Virus record (IMG/VR): IMGVR_UViG_3300007513_002695
Coordinates: 1 to 59,176 of that record
DNA from: a virus
DNA length: 59,176 nucleotides
Strand: one strand, 5' to 3'
Shown piece after piece: positions 51,322-59,176 of the stretch. Numbering within the stretch: the first letter of the stretch is position 1; each line of letters starts with the position of its first letter. Below the pieces are notes generated by a model that did no database searches, had not been told where the DNA came from, and saw nothing but the letters and a program-made list of their open reading frames with translations. Position numbers and translations under genes: made by a program.

Positions 51322-51924
51322 TCACTCTAGTTCAATATCAACAGATATATCTACATGAATTGATGGGACCCTAAGATGATTCGACAGGCCGTGTCTTTTT
51401 GCTTCATTTGCATTTAAAAACCAGTCAGCGTGTTTCTTTTTATCAACTATCTTTAAAAAGTAGTCGTCTTTCTTTCCGCAGTTTTGAGCCATCATCTTAT
51501 AAACAATAGAATTAAGACGATCAGCTTCAGCTGCTCCAGCTTTAAGCTCTTCGACTTTTCCCATATCCATAGAGCTTACATCATGAATCATCAGGGTCGC
51601 ATCGGGATCCATAAATCTGCGCCCCTGCTCTCCAAAAGAAAATAGAATCGCACCGCATGACATAGCTTTACCTTCCACGATCGTTGCAACCGGAAGCTCT
51701 GCATGTTTTATAGCACTGATCATAGCCATCAGACTATAGACTTGACCACCGTACGAATCAATGACTACTGGGATAACTTTCTGCCCTGTGTTGTGTGCAA
51801 GTGCCATTTGCTCAGAAAACTTCTTTGCAGCTTCTTCATCAAATTTATTTACTCTAATTATAACCGGACTCTTTCTTAGCTCATACTCTTTTAAAAGAGG
51901 CGATACATTAATTTTCCACTTCAT
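51322..51924 (-). CDS. ClpP-like serine protease
   Basis: 200 residues. The ClpP/S14 triad is visible: S89 in EGKAMSCGA, H114 in TLMIHDVS, and D167 in HADWFLNANEAKRHGLS. VVIDSYGGQVYSLMAMISAI is the conserved nucleophile-preceding part. There is no ATPase partner in the window. It could be a prohead maturation protease (S14-type head proteases are known), which might also cleave the acidic tagged proteins, or a ClpP homologue that uses the host ATPase. Confidence 0.88.
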   Translation of the reverse strand: MKWKINVSPLLKEYELRKSPVIIRVNKFDEEAAKKFSEQMALAHNTGQKVIPVVIDSYGGQVYSLMAMISAIKHAELPVATIVEGKAMSCGAILFSFGEQGRRFMDPDATLMIHDVSSMDMGKVEELKAGAAEADRLNSIVYKMMAQNCGKKDDYFLKIVDKKKHADWFLNANEAKRHGLSNHLRVPSIHVDISVDIELE

Positions 51925-51936
51925 TTTTTTCCTATT

Positions 51937-54429
51937 TTATCCACACTTTCCGTGACCGCACGATTTGCACATTACACACCCTTCTTGATACACAAGTGAA
52001 TCTTCAGAGTTGCAGTTTTCACAAACTGTTTTTCCAGGAACAGTTCCATCCTTAATATATGTTTTCAATACGCGAGCAATTACTTTAGAAAAAGAAAACA
52101 TATCCATCTCTATATCTTTTTGAAGTTGTTCAACAACATATTGAATAGCTGCCCCATGCCTCAAAGCTAAAGAGATTGTTCTGGTAAACCCTGCATGGTT
52201 CGGATTATCAAATACAGAGACAATATCTTTGATTATGAATTCGTCTCCATTCTTCCCAACCCTAAGATCATATCTTGAGTTTTTAGTCTTGTATGGGTGC
52301 TTAATGATGACACCCTTTTTATATTTCTTAGGAATTTCTATATATTTCTGAAGACCTCCCATGACTTCGTAAGGTCTACCGTGCATTAATCCTACCAGTA
52401 TGGTCCATGCCTCTCCCTTGATGGTTGCATGGTGAATTGAGCATGTAAGTTCATCAGGTCTCTCGGGGGCAGAATGAGTTTGAAAGGTAGTCTTGGGCTT
52501 TTCAGGAACCAGCACTCCGGACCTTGCTCCATCCCTATAGACTGTCACTCCTTTGCATCCAAGCTCCCATCCGGTCATATAGACCTTCTTAACTGTCTCA
52601 GCATCTACATCTGCGGGAAGGTTTGTTGTATTTGATATTGCATGGCATACCCACTTTTGGGCAGCAGCTTGCATCTTCACTTTGGCAACCCAGTCAATTT
52701 CACTCGCTGTTGCACCAGCATATGGACTCATAGCGACAAGCTCCTCGTCTGTAAGCCCGCCGAGCACACCATCGTCTGATTCATCTGTGTATTGCATCCA
52801 TCGATTGAATCCATGATGGTAAACAGTATACTCTTGCCACTTATCACCACTATCGTCTACGAAATCAACTCTCGCATCTTCATCTTGACCTGTCAATTTC
52901 TTTCGACGCGTATAGTGTAGCATGAACGCGGGCTCAATACCTGACGTCGTCTGAGTTAAAACAGAGACAGACCCGGCGGGTGCTGTTGTAGTAAGGGCAA
53001 TATTTCTACGACCATACTTTCTACTCATTTCATATATCTCCGGCGATTCATTCCAGATTCTTTCGAGAAATGGGTGTCCTACTTCTTTATCATGATTGTG
53101 AACTTCAAATGCACCTCTTTCTTTTGCCATATTACAAGAAGAATAATATGAATTTAAAGCAAGTGTTTTATAAAATCTTTCAACTGTTTTAATAGATTTG
53201 TCTGATCCGTATTGAATCCCAAGGGCGGCGAGAGCATCTCCGACAGCAGTCACACCAAGGCCGGTCCGACGGCCACGACGGGCCTGGGTTTCGATATCAA
53301 GCCAGAGATCTTTTTCTATCTTTTTGACAGAATTTGATTCTGGATCACTATCTATTTTTTGAAGAATTTTTTCCACCTGTTCAATCTCAAGATCTACCAT
53401 GTCATCCATAAGACGCTGTGCTTTTCTAACTGTCCGTCCCATTAGATTATAATCAAACTTTGCCTCTTTAGAAAAGGCATTTTTAACAAATGAGAGAAGG
53501 TTTACAACCATAAGTCTACAACTATCATAAGGAGATAAAATAATCTCTCCACATGGATTGGTAGAGGTTGAACCAAATCCCTCCTCTTGATAAATATCAG
53601 AAGGCGTATATTTTTTTGCATTATCCCAGAATAAAAGACCGGGTTCTGCGGAAGAGTGTGCAGACTCAATTATTTCATTCCAGACTGATTGAGCATCTAC
53701 GTAAGATTCAATTGTTGGATTTTCTGTTTCTTCTACAGGGAATCTTAAATGAAAATTTTCTTTATTTTTAACAGCATTTAAAAATTCATCTGTAAGTCTA
53801 ATTGATATATTAGCTCCCGTAACTTTTTTTAAATCTCTCTTGATGTTTATAAATGATCTTATGTCTGGATGATGAACTGAAATTGTGAGCATTAGAGCGC
53901 CTCGTCTTCCGCCCTGGGCAACCTCTCTACATGAATTAGAAAACCTTTCCATAAAAACACTTATTCCATCTGTAGTTTTTGCAGCATTGGAAGTAGCCAG
54001 CCCTCTCGGCCTAATTGAGCTTATATCAAATCCGACTCCTCCTCGTCTTTTTGCAATTTGAACAAGCTCCTGGTCTGTCTTTAAAATTCCTCCGTATGAA
54101 TCACATGGAGAATCTATAACAAAACAGTTTGAAATAGATTGAACCTGATGATCATTCCCAATTCCTGACATCGGGGAGCCCTGGGGAATGATGTACTTAA
54201 AGTCCTTAAATAGGTTATAGATCTCTTCTTCAGACATAGGGTTTGGATATCTTTTCTCTATTCTTGCAAACTCCTTTGCAAGTCTTAGATGCATATCGTC
54301 AGGTGTCTTTTCTTGATACTTGCCAGAAGAAGTAACTAGTGCATACTTTGTAGTAAAAACGTTAGCTGCTAGCTCATCTCCTTCAAAGTAATCAATTGAT
54401 TTCTCTATAACCTTTTCATAATCTTCCAA
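51937..54429 (-). CDS. nrdJ: Class II (B12-dependent) ribonucleotide reductase
   Basis: 830 residues from TTG with GGAG nine bases upstream. It makes dNDPs/dNTPs for phage DNA. C102 (QSISNCFVID) and C293-G-E295 (STNPCGEIIL) are active-site parts. The N-terminal QGSPMSGIG and middle RRGGVGFDISSIRPRG fit NrdJ. The C-terminal TSCPD-like region (LTCSIHHATIKGEAWTILVG) and a Cys-rich tail (CENCNSED ... CVMCKSCGHGKCG) bind zinc and regenerate the thiols. It needs adenosylcobalamin from the host, and no R2 partner is present. Confidence 0.95.
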   Translation of the reverse strand: MEDYEKVIEKSIDYFEGDELAANVFTTKYALVTSSGKYQEKTPDDMHLRLAKEFARIEKRYPNPMSEEEIYNLFKDFKYIIPQGSPMSGIGNDHQVQSISNCFVIDSPCDSYGGILKTDQELVQIAKRRGGVGFDISSIRPRGLATSNAAKTTDGISVFMERFSNSCREVAQGGRRGALMLTISVHHPDIRSFINIKRDLKKVTGANISIRLTDEFLNAVKNKENFHLRFPVEETENPTIESYVDAQSVWNEIIESAHSSAEPGLLFWDNAKKYTPSDIYQEEGFGSTSTNPCGEIILSPYDSCRLMVVNLLSFVKNAFSKEAKFDYNLMGRTVRKAQRLMDDMVDLEIEQVEKILQKIDSDPESNSVKKIEKDLWLDIETQARRGRRTGLGVTAVGDALAALGIQYGSDKSIKTVERFYKTLALNSYYSSCNMAKERGAFEVHNHDKEVGHPFLERIWNESPEIYEMSRKYGRRNIALTTTAPAGSVSVLTQTTSGIEPAFMLHYTRRKKLTGQDEDARVDFVDDSGDKWQEYTVYHHGFNRWMQYTDESDDGVLGGLTDEELVAMSPYAGATASEIDWVAKVKMQAAAQKWVCHAISNTTNLPADVDAETVKKVYMTGWELGCKGVTVYRDGARSGVLVPEKPKTTFQTHSAPERPDELTCSIHHATIKGEAWTILVGLMHGRPYEVMGGLQKYIEIPKKYKKGVIIKHPYKTKNSRYDLRVGKNGDEFIIKDIVSVFDNPNHAGFTRTISLALRHGAAIQYVVEQLQKDIEMDMFSFSKVIARVLKTYIKDGTVPGKTVCENCNSEDSLVYQEGCVMCKSCGHGKCG

Positions 54430-54442
54430 CTTTCTATCTCCT

Positions 54443-55828
54443 CTAAGAGTTATTAATTTCTTTCCACTTCGACTTTAACAGGTCCTTCATAGAATTATTA
54501 GACGACTGAATCGCTTCGTTAACAGTCATGTGATCTTCATCTAAAATTTTTATCTTAGACATAGAAGTATCTATCTTTATCGGAAACAGTATTCCATCTT
54601 TTCCTGCCCTATTTTTTGCAATAAAAAGTCGTCCGGAACCCGAGGCTTTTTCCGATGGTTTCCTAGAGACAGATATTACAACATCAGCTACCATTGCCTT
54701 TCCGTAAGCTTCGGACATATTTTCAAGGCCTACCACACTTGCATTTGCTGAATCTCTATTTGCCTGAGAAGCTGTCCATATGGGTATGTTCATATCCATT
54801 GCTAGATTTCTAATCTCCTCGTAGATAAGCTTGAGTTCGTGTCGCATAGTGTCATACTTTCTAGTTGATCTCATAATATCTGCATAATCTATAATGATCA
54901 TGTGAGGGACAAATGCTTTTAAGAGAAGTTTCTCTATGTGGCTTCTTAAAGTTATAATTGAGGCGGATCCTGTCGGGTATGATTTAATTATTAACCTTCC
55001 AAACTCTTCGTCATTGTATTTTTCAATTATTTCATCTTTTCTCTCAATAACTTCATCGCTTGGAATGCTGCAAAGATTAGAATCATATCTCCAACCAACC
55101 GCATTTTCTGAAAGCTCGAACGTATAGTGGACTACGTTTTTTCCTCTCTTGATTGCCTCTGCCCCGAGAGAGACCAGAAAATGACTTTTACCAACCCCGG
55201 TGTTTGCAGTAATTACGCCAATCTCTCCCTTTCCAAGGCCGCCATTCAATATTCCCTTTTTATCGATTTCAGGCAAGCCCGTAGGGCATGCAGCCCTGTT
55301 AACTTTTTCAAATCTGGAAGCCATGTCTTCAAAGAAATCATGTCCTGCAGTATTTGGCATTCCTAATGCACAGGCATTTTTCATCCTGTCTACAACAATA
55401 TCAAACTTCCCTTCGTCAATATCCTGAACAGCTTTCTCCAGTGCCTCTCTGAACGCCTGCCTCTTGCAAAAATCTAATGTCTTTTCTTTGACATACGCAA
55501 GGTCACCTACATCCGGATTTGATCTCACCCTATGGAGAAAATCAATAATCTGATCTCTAAGAACTGCATCTCTATTTTCTCTTAGGGATTCTTTAACTAT
55601 ATTAATTAAAACCGGAAGTGTAGGGAAAGTTTTATATTTTTCGTGATAAGAAAAGTACTTTTCAGTCAAAAACTTTAAATATCCAATTTCAAAAAATCCA
55701 GGCTCCATAATTTCAACCATTTGAAGCGTCCAGTTATTATCAGTTAAAAAAGACTGGAATATTTTTTCCTGAAATGGTTTACCGTATTTCTTGAAGTACT
55801 CAGGATCATGGTGCATGGAATGGTTCAT
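54443..55828 (-). CDS. DnaB/gp41-type replicative helicase
   Basis: 461 residues. Walker A ANTGVGKS at 208-215, VVHYTFELSENAVGWRYDSN (motif Ia), HMIIIDYADIMRST (Walker B), WTASQANRDSAN (motif III-like) and a late RLFIAKNRAGKDG finger are all RecA-fold helicase features. The N-terminal 160 residues are helical. It unwinds DNA ahead of the DnaE polymerase. It is four bases from the exonuclease gene. No separate primase gene is visible in this window. Confidence 0.93.
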   Translation of the reverse strand: MNHSMHHDPEYFKKYGKPFQEKIFQSFLTDNNWTLQMVEIMEPGFFEIGYLKFLTEKYFSYHEKYKTFPTLPVLINIVKESLRENRDAVLRDQIIDFLHRVRSNPDVGDLAYVKEKTLDFCKRQAFREALEKAVQDIDEGKFDIVVDRMKNACALGMPNTAGHDFFEDMASRFEKVNRAACPTGLPEIDKKGILNGGLGKGEIGVITANTGVGKSHFLVSLGAEAIKRGKNVVHYTFELSENAVGWRYDSNLCSIPSDEVIERKDEIIEKYNDEEFGRLIIKSYPTGSASIITLRSHIEKLLLKAFVPHMIIIDYADIMRSTRKYDTMRHELKLIYEEIRNLAMDMNIPIWTASQANRDSANASVVGLENMSEAYGKAMVADVVISVSRKPSEKASGSGRLFIAKNRAGKDGILFPIKIDTSMSKIKILDEDHMTVNEAIQSSNNSMKDLLKSKWKEINNS

Positions 55829-55831
55829 TTT

Positions 55832-56779
55832 TTAGCTCCCGATTGAATTAAAAGATAGAAAAAATCTGTCAACATCGAGAGTTTTTATCCCCTCTCTAAT
55901 TAAAGTTCTCATTACAGAGATTTTATCCCTACGGGAGTCAAAAGTATCAATTGTATCGTTTATTCTTTTAATTTGACTATGAGATAAATTTTTAGTATCC
56001 AAGTAGATCAAACGCCAGTTTCTCTCTACTATTTTCCTATTTTTAAGAAGATCTCTGTATATTTTTGGGCTACGCTTGTCACTACTTCTTTCTTGACAAA
56101 TTTTTAAAATTTCCCCTATGTCTGCACTTTCTCTATCTCTGAGAAGGGGGAATCTTTTTGCAATTGTCTTAAATCCCGCCCCTTTGATCCCAGAAATGTT
56201 GTCAGAGCTATCACCGCAGATAGACTTGGCAAGGCAAAAGTTTTCCGGAGATATATTATATTCACATGTTACGTCTGTGTGTGTTATTCTTTTTTTTCTT
56301 GTAGGTGTATATATTTCAATTTTTTCTCCTAAAAGCTGATAAAAATCTTTATCAGAAGATAATATAACTTTCTTTTCTCCTGGGTAGGAGTATCTCGCGA
56401 GATAACCTATGACATCATCTGCTTCACAATCCGGAACATACATTTGACAAATAGGAGTCTTTTTTAATATTTCCACTATAACAGATATCTGATTATCTCT
56501 TCCCTGAACTGTATCTGGTATTTCATCGTCATAATATCTATTTAACTTCTGAGGGCGCCTGTGTGATTTATACTCGGGTAAGATCGCTCGTCTTCTAGGT
56601 GACCCTCCACTCTCCCATATTACAAAAACCTTTTCAGGTGAAAATCTTTCATTCATCAACCTTAGAGAATTTAGAAAACCTACTATTCCTCCTACATGAT
56701 ATCCATGATCACTCATCGCTGGGTTAGCAACAAAATGACGCGTAAAAAGATTTAAAGCGTCTACAAGGAGAATGCTCAA
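55832..56779 (-). CDS. 5'-3' exonuclease (FEN/RNase H-type)
   Basis: 315 residues from TTG with AGGAG upstream. The active-site acids lie in LVDALN (D7), CEADDVIG (E119, D121, D122), SSDKDFYQLL (D143, D145) and GDSSDNI (D190, D193). SDNISGIKGAGFKTIAKRFP is the helix-three-turn-helix. WESGGSPRRRAILPEYKSHR takes the place of the helical-arch region. It removes RNA primers and flaps during lagging-strand synthesis. Confidence 0.92.
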   Translation of the reverse strand: MSILLVDALNLFTRHFVANPAMSDHGYHVGGIVGFLNSLRLMNERFSPEKVFVIWESGGSPRRRAILPEYKSHRRPQKLNRYYDDEIPDTVQGRDNQISVIVEILKKTPICQMYVPDCEADDVIGYLARYSYPGEKKVILSSDKDFYQLLGEKIEIYTPTRKKRITHTDVTCEYNISPENFCLAKSICGDSSDNISGIKGAGFKTIAKRFPLLRDRESADIGEILKICQERSSDKRSPKIYRDLLKNRKIVERNWRLIYLDTKNLSHSQIKRINDTIDTFDSRRDKISVMRTLIREGIKTLDVDRFFLSFNSIGS

Positions 56780-56788
56780 CGTAATCTC

Positions 56789-57952
56789 CTATGAGTTAAT
56801 TTGGATATCTAAAGATCGTATTTCTTCAAAAGATTCTGGGTTAATATCTGGATCTTCATTAAAAATCTTAACCATTGTAACTTCAAGAAGATCTTCTATA
56901 TATTTTTTATACTCTGGGTTTGACATAATTTGATTAAACTTCGGCTTATGAAACTTTTTCTCAATTAAAACTTCACCTGTCTTTGTATCTGTAACTGAAA
57001 ATGTTTTCCAAGACCCAGTTCCCGCAACCTCGATCTCTTTTCCGCCAATGACAGCAGGGCCATTTTTTCTTAGCATGTCAAATATCTGCTCATGCTCTTT
57101 GATTCCGACACCGAAGTGGATTTCGAAATCAATCTTCCTAAACGGCGGAGCTACTTTATTCTTAATTGTTTTTGCAGAGACATGAATTCCTATAACATCA
57201 TCCCCATCCTTAATCTGCTGTCCGGCACCGAGCTTAATCCTTGTAGAGGCATGAAATGGAATTGCCTTGCCGCCGGGAGTTGTATCGGGATCACCATACA
57301 TCACTCCAATCTTGGTGCGAATTTGATTAAGAATTACAAACAGCGTATTAGTCTGTCCAATCACACCTGTAATTTTTCTCATGCCCTTTGAAATTGCTCG
57401 AGCCTGAAGGCCTATTGATTCTTTATCATAGTCTCCAAGGAGCTCTGCTTTTGGAGAAGAAGCTGCAACAGAATCCCAGATAATTGTAACCGGTACATCT
57501 TTGTCCATCGCTTTCGCCTTAAGAATGGTGGATTCAGCAATAGAGAGAACCTCTTCTGTACAATGTGTATCAACATAGACAAATCTCTTGCTAATGTCAA
57601 CACCAAGCATACCTAGATTTTCAACCGATGTTGCGTTTTCTGTGTCAATATAGACTACTATACCACCCATAGCCTGGGTTGTTCTTGCAATTTGTGTTGC
57701 TATGTGTGACTTTCCGATTGAAGGTGGCCCGAATATCTCCACTATCCTCCCCTCAGGGAGGCCGCCGCCCCGCCTGTTTGAGCAAATATAGTCTAAAAGC
57801 ATTGACCCTGTGCTAATCCATCTGTTGACGTGTGTTGGTGATTCGTCAACACTCAGATTGTATGCAACCCTTGATCCGTTTTCTTTGTTTAAGGACTTGA
57901 TCAGGTCTACTGTGAAATCATCTGAAGAACTTTTTTTTCTTTCTTTTCTCAA
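56789..57952 (-). CDS. RecA/UvsX-type recombinase
   Basis: 387 residues from TTG behind GAGGG. Walker A GPPSIGKS at 75-82, Walker B VTIIWDS at 155-161, and LFVILNQIRTKIGVMYGDPD followed by TTPGGKAIPFHASTRI (loop L2 and the following motif) are all clear. The first 30 residues are charged and disordered, the C-terminus acidic. It forms the filament for strand exchange and recombination-dependent replication. It has its own near-consensus promoter after the gp32 terminator. Confidence 0.95.
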   Translation of the reverse strand: MRKERKKSSSDDFTVDLIKSLNKENGSRVAYNLSVDESPTHVNRWISTGSMLLDYICSNRRGGGLPEGRIVEIFGPPSIGKSHIATQIARTTQAMGGIVVYIDTENATSVENLGMLGVDISKRFVYVDTHCTEEVLSIAESTILKAKAMDKDVPVTIIWDSVAASSPKAELLGDYDKESIGLQARAISKGMRKITGVIGQTNTLFVILNQIRTKIGVMYGDPDTTPGGKAIPFHASTRIKLGAGQQIKDGDDVIGIHVSAKTIKNKVAPPFRKIDFEIHFGVGIKEHEQIFDMLRKNGPAVIGGKEIEVAGTGSWKTFSVTDTKTGEVLIEKKFHKPKFNQIMSNPEYKKYIEDLLEVTMVKIFNEDPDINPESFEEIRSLDIQINS

Positions 57953-57984
57953 TGTAACCCTCTGTTATTTTAACTTACACTAAA

Positions 57985-58013
57985 ATTATACTCTTGTTCA
58001 ATAGATCTGTGAA
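57985..58013 (-). promoter_or_regulatory. Near-consensus sigma-70 promoter for recA/uvsX
   Basis: Minus strand TTCACA (58008-58013), 17-base spacer, TATAAT (57985-57990). 11 of 12 consensus bases match at optimal spacing. It lies between the gp32 terminator and the recombinase gene. Confidence 0.85.
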
Positions 58014-58019
58014 ACAAAA

Positions 58020-58040
58020 TCGGGAGGCAAAGCCTCCCGA
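58020..58040 (-). terminator. Intrinsic terminator after gp32
   Basis: A nine-base stem (TCGGGAGGC/GCCTCCCGA) with a 3-base loop, followed on the minus strand by TTTTGTTTC. It is 22 bases downstream of the gp32 stop codon and directly ahead of the recA promoter. Confidence 0.88.
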
Positions 58041-58062
58041 CACAATCTAAAAAATCAATTAG

Positions 58063-58845
58063 CTATTCATCTATTAGATCGGCAAATGCATCATCAAGAG
58101 ATTTATACTTTTGTCCTTCTTGCGCAGAAGAGCTTCCCTGAGTCTTGGGTGCACTACTAGAGGGCGCACTATTCGACTCGCCCTGGTCAAAAGATCCGTT
58201 GATCCAATCATTCACGATCTTTGAAAGCTCATCATATGACTTACATTCATACATTGCAGAGACATCAGGGATATTTTCTACCCATTCATTCGTCTTGTCA
58301 GAAGAAGTCGACAAGGGGGTTTGTCTACCTCTGGGGAGGACTTCAGTTGTTGTCCACTTCTTTCCAGGTTGCTTTGAGCAGCTAACCTTAATGTCTCTTC
58401 CTGTAGCAGGATCAGTAATATCACCGTAATCTTCATCAAGCATGATGTTCAGCAAAGACTGGTACACCATCTTTCCAAATCCCCAGATCTGAACACCCTT
58501 GTCTTCTTCTCCTCGGACAATTACAGGTGCATAGGTTCGCATCTTAGGGTAGAGCTTCTTGGCAAGCTCATAAGATTCCTTGGTCCCTTCATCCCTTAGC
58601 GTGTTAATAAGCTCTTGAATAGGATCTGGGTTATTAAATTGGTACGGTGCCAAGAGACCCGGATTGTTTCCAATATTGTAATAAAACCAAAGCTCCTTAA
58701 AAGGTTGCCCGTCGTTATCAGAGAACGATAGTAGGCGGACAGTATAGTCTTCGCCCTCCTTAGGTCTCCAGTTTTTTGTTTGTCTGCGGTTATTTCCGCT
58801 AAGTTGGTTTAGCTTGCGACGAATCGCTTCAAAGTCAACTGCCAT
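58063..58845 (-). CDS. gp32-type single-stranded DNA-binding protein
   Basis: 260 residues. A basic N-terminus (FEAIRRKLNQLSGNNRRQTK), the OB-fold core (YTVRLLSFSDN, LWFYYNIGNNPGLLAPYQF, MVYQSLLNIMLDEDYGDITD, ATGRDIKV) and an acidic C-terminal tail ending SLDDAFADLIDE, linked by a Ser/Pro/Gln region. This matches T4 gp32 layout: cooperativity domain, DNA-binding core, and protein-recruiting acidic tail. It coats ssDNA and coordinates helicase, recombinase and polymerase. It has its own promoter and terminator. Confidence 0.93.
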   Translation of the reverse strand: MAVDFEAIRRKLNQLSGNNRRQTKNWRPKEGEDYTVRLLSFSDNDGQPFKELWFYYNIGNNPGLLAPYQFNNPDPIQELINTLRDEGTKESYELAKKLYPKMRTYAPVIVRGEEDKGVQIWGFGKMVYQSLLNIMLDEDYGDITDPATGRDIKVSCSKQPGKKWTTTEVLPRGRQTPLSTSSDKTNEWVENIPDVSAMYECKSYDELSKIVNDWINGSFDQGESNSAPSSSAPKTQGSSSAQEGQKYKSLDDAFADLIDE

Positions 58846-58860
58846 TTTTAACTCCTTAAT

Positions 58861-58888
58861 ATTTAATGGTTATTGATTAAATTGTCAA
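58861..58888 (-). promoter_or_regulatory. Sigma-70 type promoter for gp32
   Basis: Minus strand TTGACA (58883-58888, perfect), 16-base spacer, TTAAAT (58861-58866), just before AAGGAG and the ATG of gp32. The start of transcription would be very near the RBS. Confidence 0.65.
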
Positions 58889-58958
58889 ATGATAATGATT
58901 AATTTCCATGATGACTATAGAATATTAACCTTTAAATTTCTAAATGTTCAAAATTAAT

Positions 58959-59176
58959 TTATATTTTTCCGCCAAAAGATTTTTCAGCTGCATCAATCGC
59001 CCTTTTCCTGGCAGCTGACCCACTAGATGCTTTTCCGTCCGGACCTGTTCCCATAGGTGTCACAACACCTGGAACCCCTCCTGCAGAATATTCATCAATA
59101 AAATCTTCATCCTCCTCTGTAACACTAGATGGTCCTGAATCTAGTTCGTCAAGGGTGGCGTCTAAGTTTTTTTTTT
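58959..59176 (-). CDS. Partial protein, C-terminal 72 residues, start beyond right edge
   Basis: An open minus-strand frame runs from the window edge to a TAA at 58959-58961. The visible part is acidic, then Gly/Pro/Ser-rich, then a basic helix: LDATLDELDSGPSSVTEEDE, VPGVVTPMGTGPDGKASSGS, AARKRAIDAAEKSFGGKI. Being directly before gp32 it may be a replication or recombination accessory. I do not recognise it. The edge itself is a T10 tract. Confidence 0.6.
   Translation of the reverse strand, partial: KKNLDATLDELDSGPSSVTEEDEDFIDEYSAGGVPGVVTPMGTGPDGKASSGSAARKRAIDAAEKSFGGKI

Noticed and set aside
59167-59176. The T10 run at the right edge as a terminator or genome end.
   Set aside because: It lies inside an open reading frame (Lys codons) and no hairpin precedes it; it may be a homopolymer at a contig break.

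Overview
The window is a gene-dense, AT-rich stretch (roughly 40% G+C by eye) of a large tailed-phage genome. It has no rRNA and no recognisable tRNA. All but one of about 78 genes lie on the minus strand, mostly with gaps under 50 bases or 1-20 base overlaps. Both ends cut through genes. The replication genes are T4-like: a gp32-type ssDNA-binding protein, a UvsX/RecA recombinase, a 5'-3' exonuclease and a DnaB/gp41-type helicase. The polymerase, however, is a bacterial-type DnaE (Pol III alpha). Signal-peptide and membrane proteins that look like spanins, a lipoprotein, an LpxH-like phosphoesterase and sugar-nucleotide enzymes suggest a Gram-negative, probably aquatic, host. This host inference is indirect.

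Reading in the direction of transcription (right to left): 59176-51322 holds replication and recombination (partial gene, gp32, UvsX, exonuclease, helicase), class II ribonucleotide reductase and a ClpP-like protease. 51308-42327 holds a metallopeptidase, the amidase endolysin, a small HTH protein and three tail-fibre/adhesin proteins, and ends at a strong terminator. 42228-40381 holds small virion-type proteins. 40377-36496 is accessory: a His-rich secreted protein, a J-domain protein, an MBD4-like glycosylase, a nucleotidyltransferase, a fatty-acid-hydroxylase-like membrane protein and a lipoprotein. 36499-35840 is the single plus-strand gene, a phosphoesterase. 35785-20903 is a large nucleotide and DNA metabolism block: zincless Fpg/Nei, NTP pyrophosphatases, ThyX, deoxyribosyltransferase, HAD phosphatase, DnaE, a kinase-ThyA fusion, epimerase, IMPDH/GMPR, cupin isomerase, thymidine kinase, DHH phosphoesterase and dCMP deaminase. 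20895-5568 holds Fe/Mn superoxide dismutase, a holin/spanin-like lysis cluster, acidic core-like proteins, a 1427-residue multi-enzyme protein, an NMNAT-like nucleotidyltransferase and a PD-(D/E)xK nuclease. 5543-1 holds GroEL with small partners, a sigma-70-family factor lacking its region 4.2 helix, and a small HTH protein.

The most interesting signal is a short amphipathic helix, roughly S-x-x-L-R-x-h-I-R-E-[EI]. It recurs at the ends, or between the domains, of otherwise unrelated proteins: superoxide dismutase, HAD phosphatase, nucleotidyltransferase, zincin, NMNAT-like enzyme, acidic core-like proteins and the multi-enzyme polyprotein. I propose it is a capsid-targeting or docking tag that loads enzymes into the virion, similar in concept to the capsid-targeting sequences of T4 internal proteins. 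This is inference and is testable by virion proteomics.

Regulation visible in the sequence includes several near-consensus sigma-70 promoters (upstream of gp32, UvsX, DnaE, the secreted protein, and a head-to-head pair at the lone plus-strand gene), three intrinsic terminators, two inverted repeats placed on ribosome-binding sites or start codons, and frequent TTG start codons behind strong Shine-Dalgarno sequences, particularly on DNA-metabolism genes.
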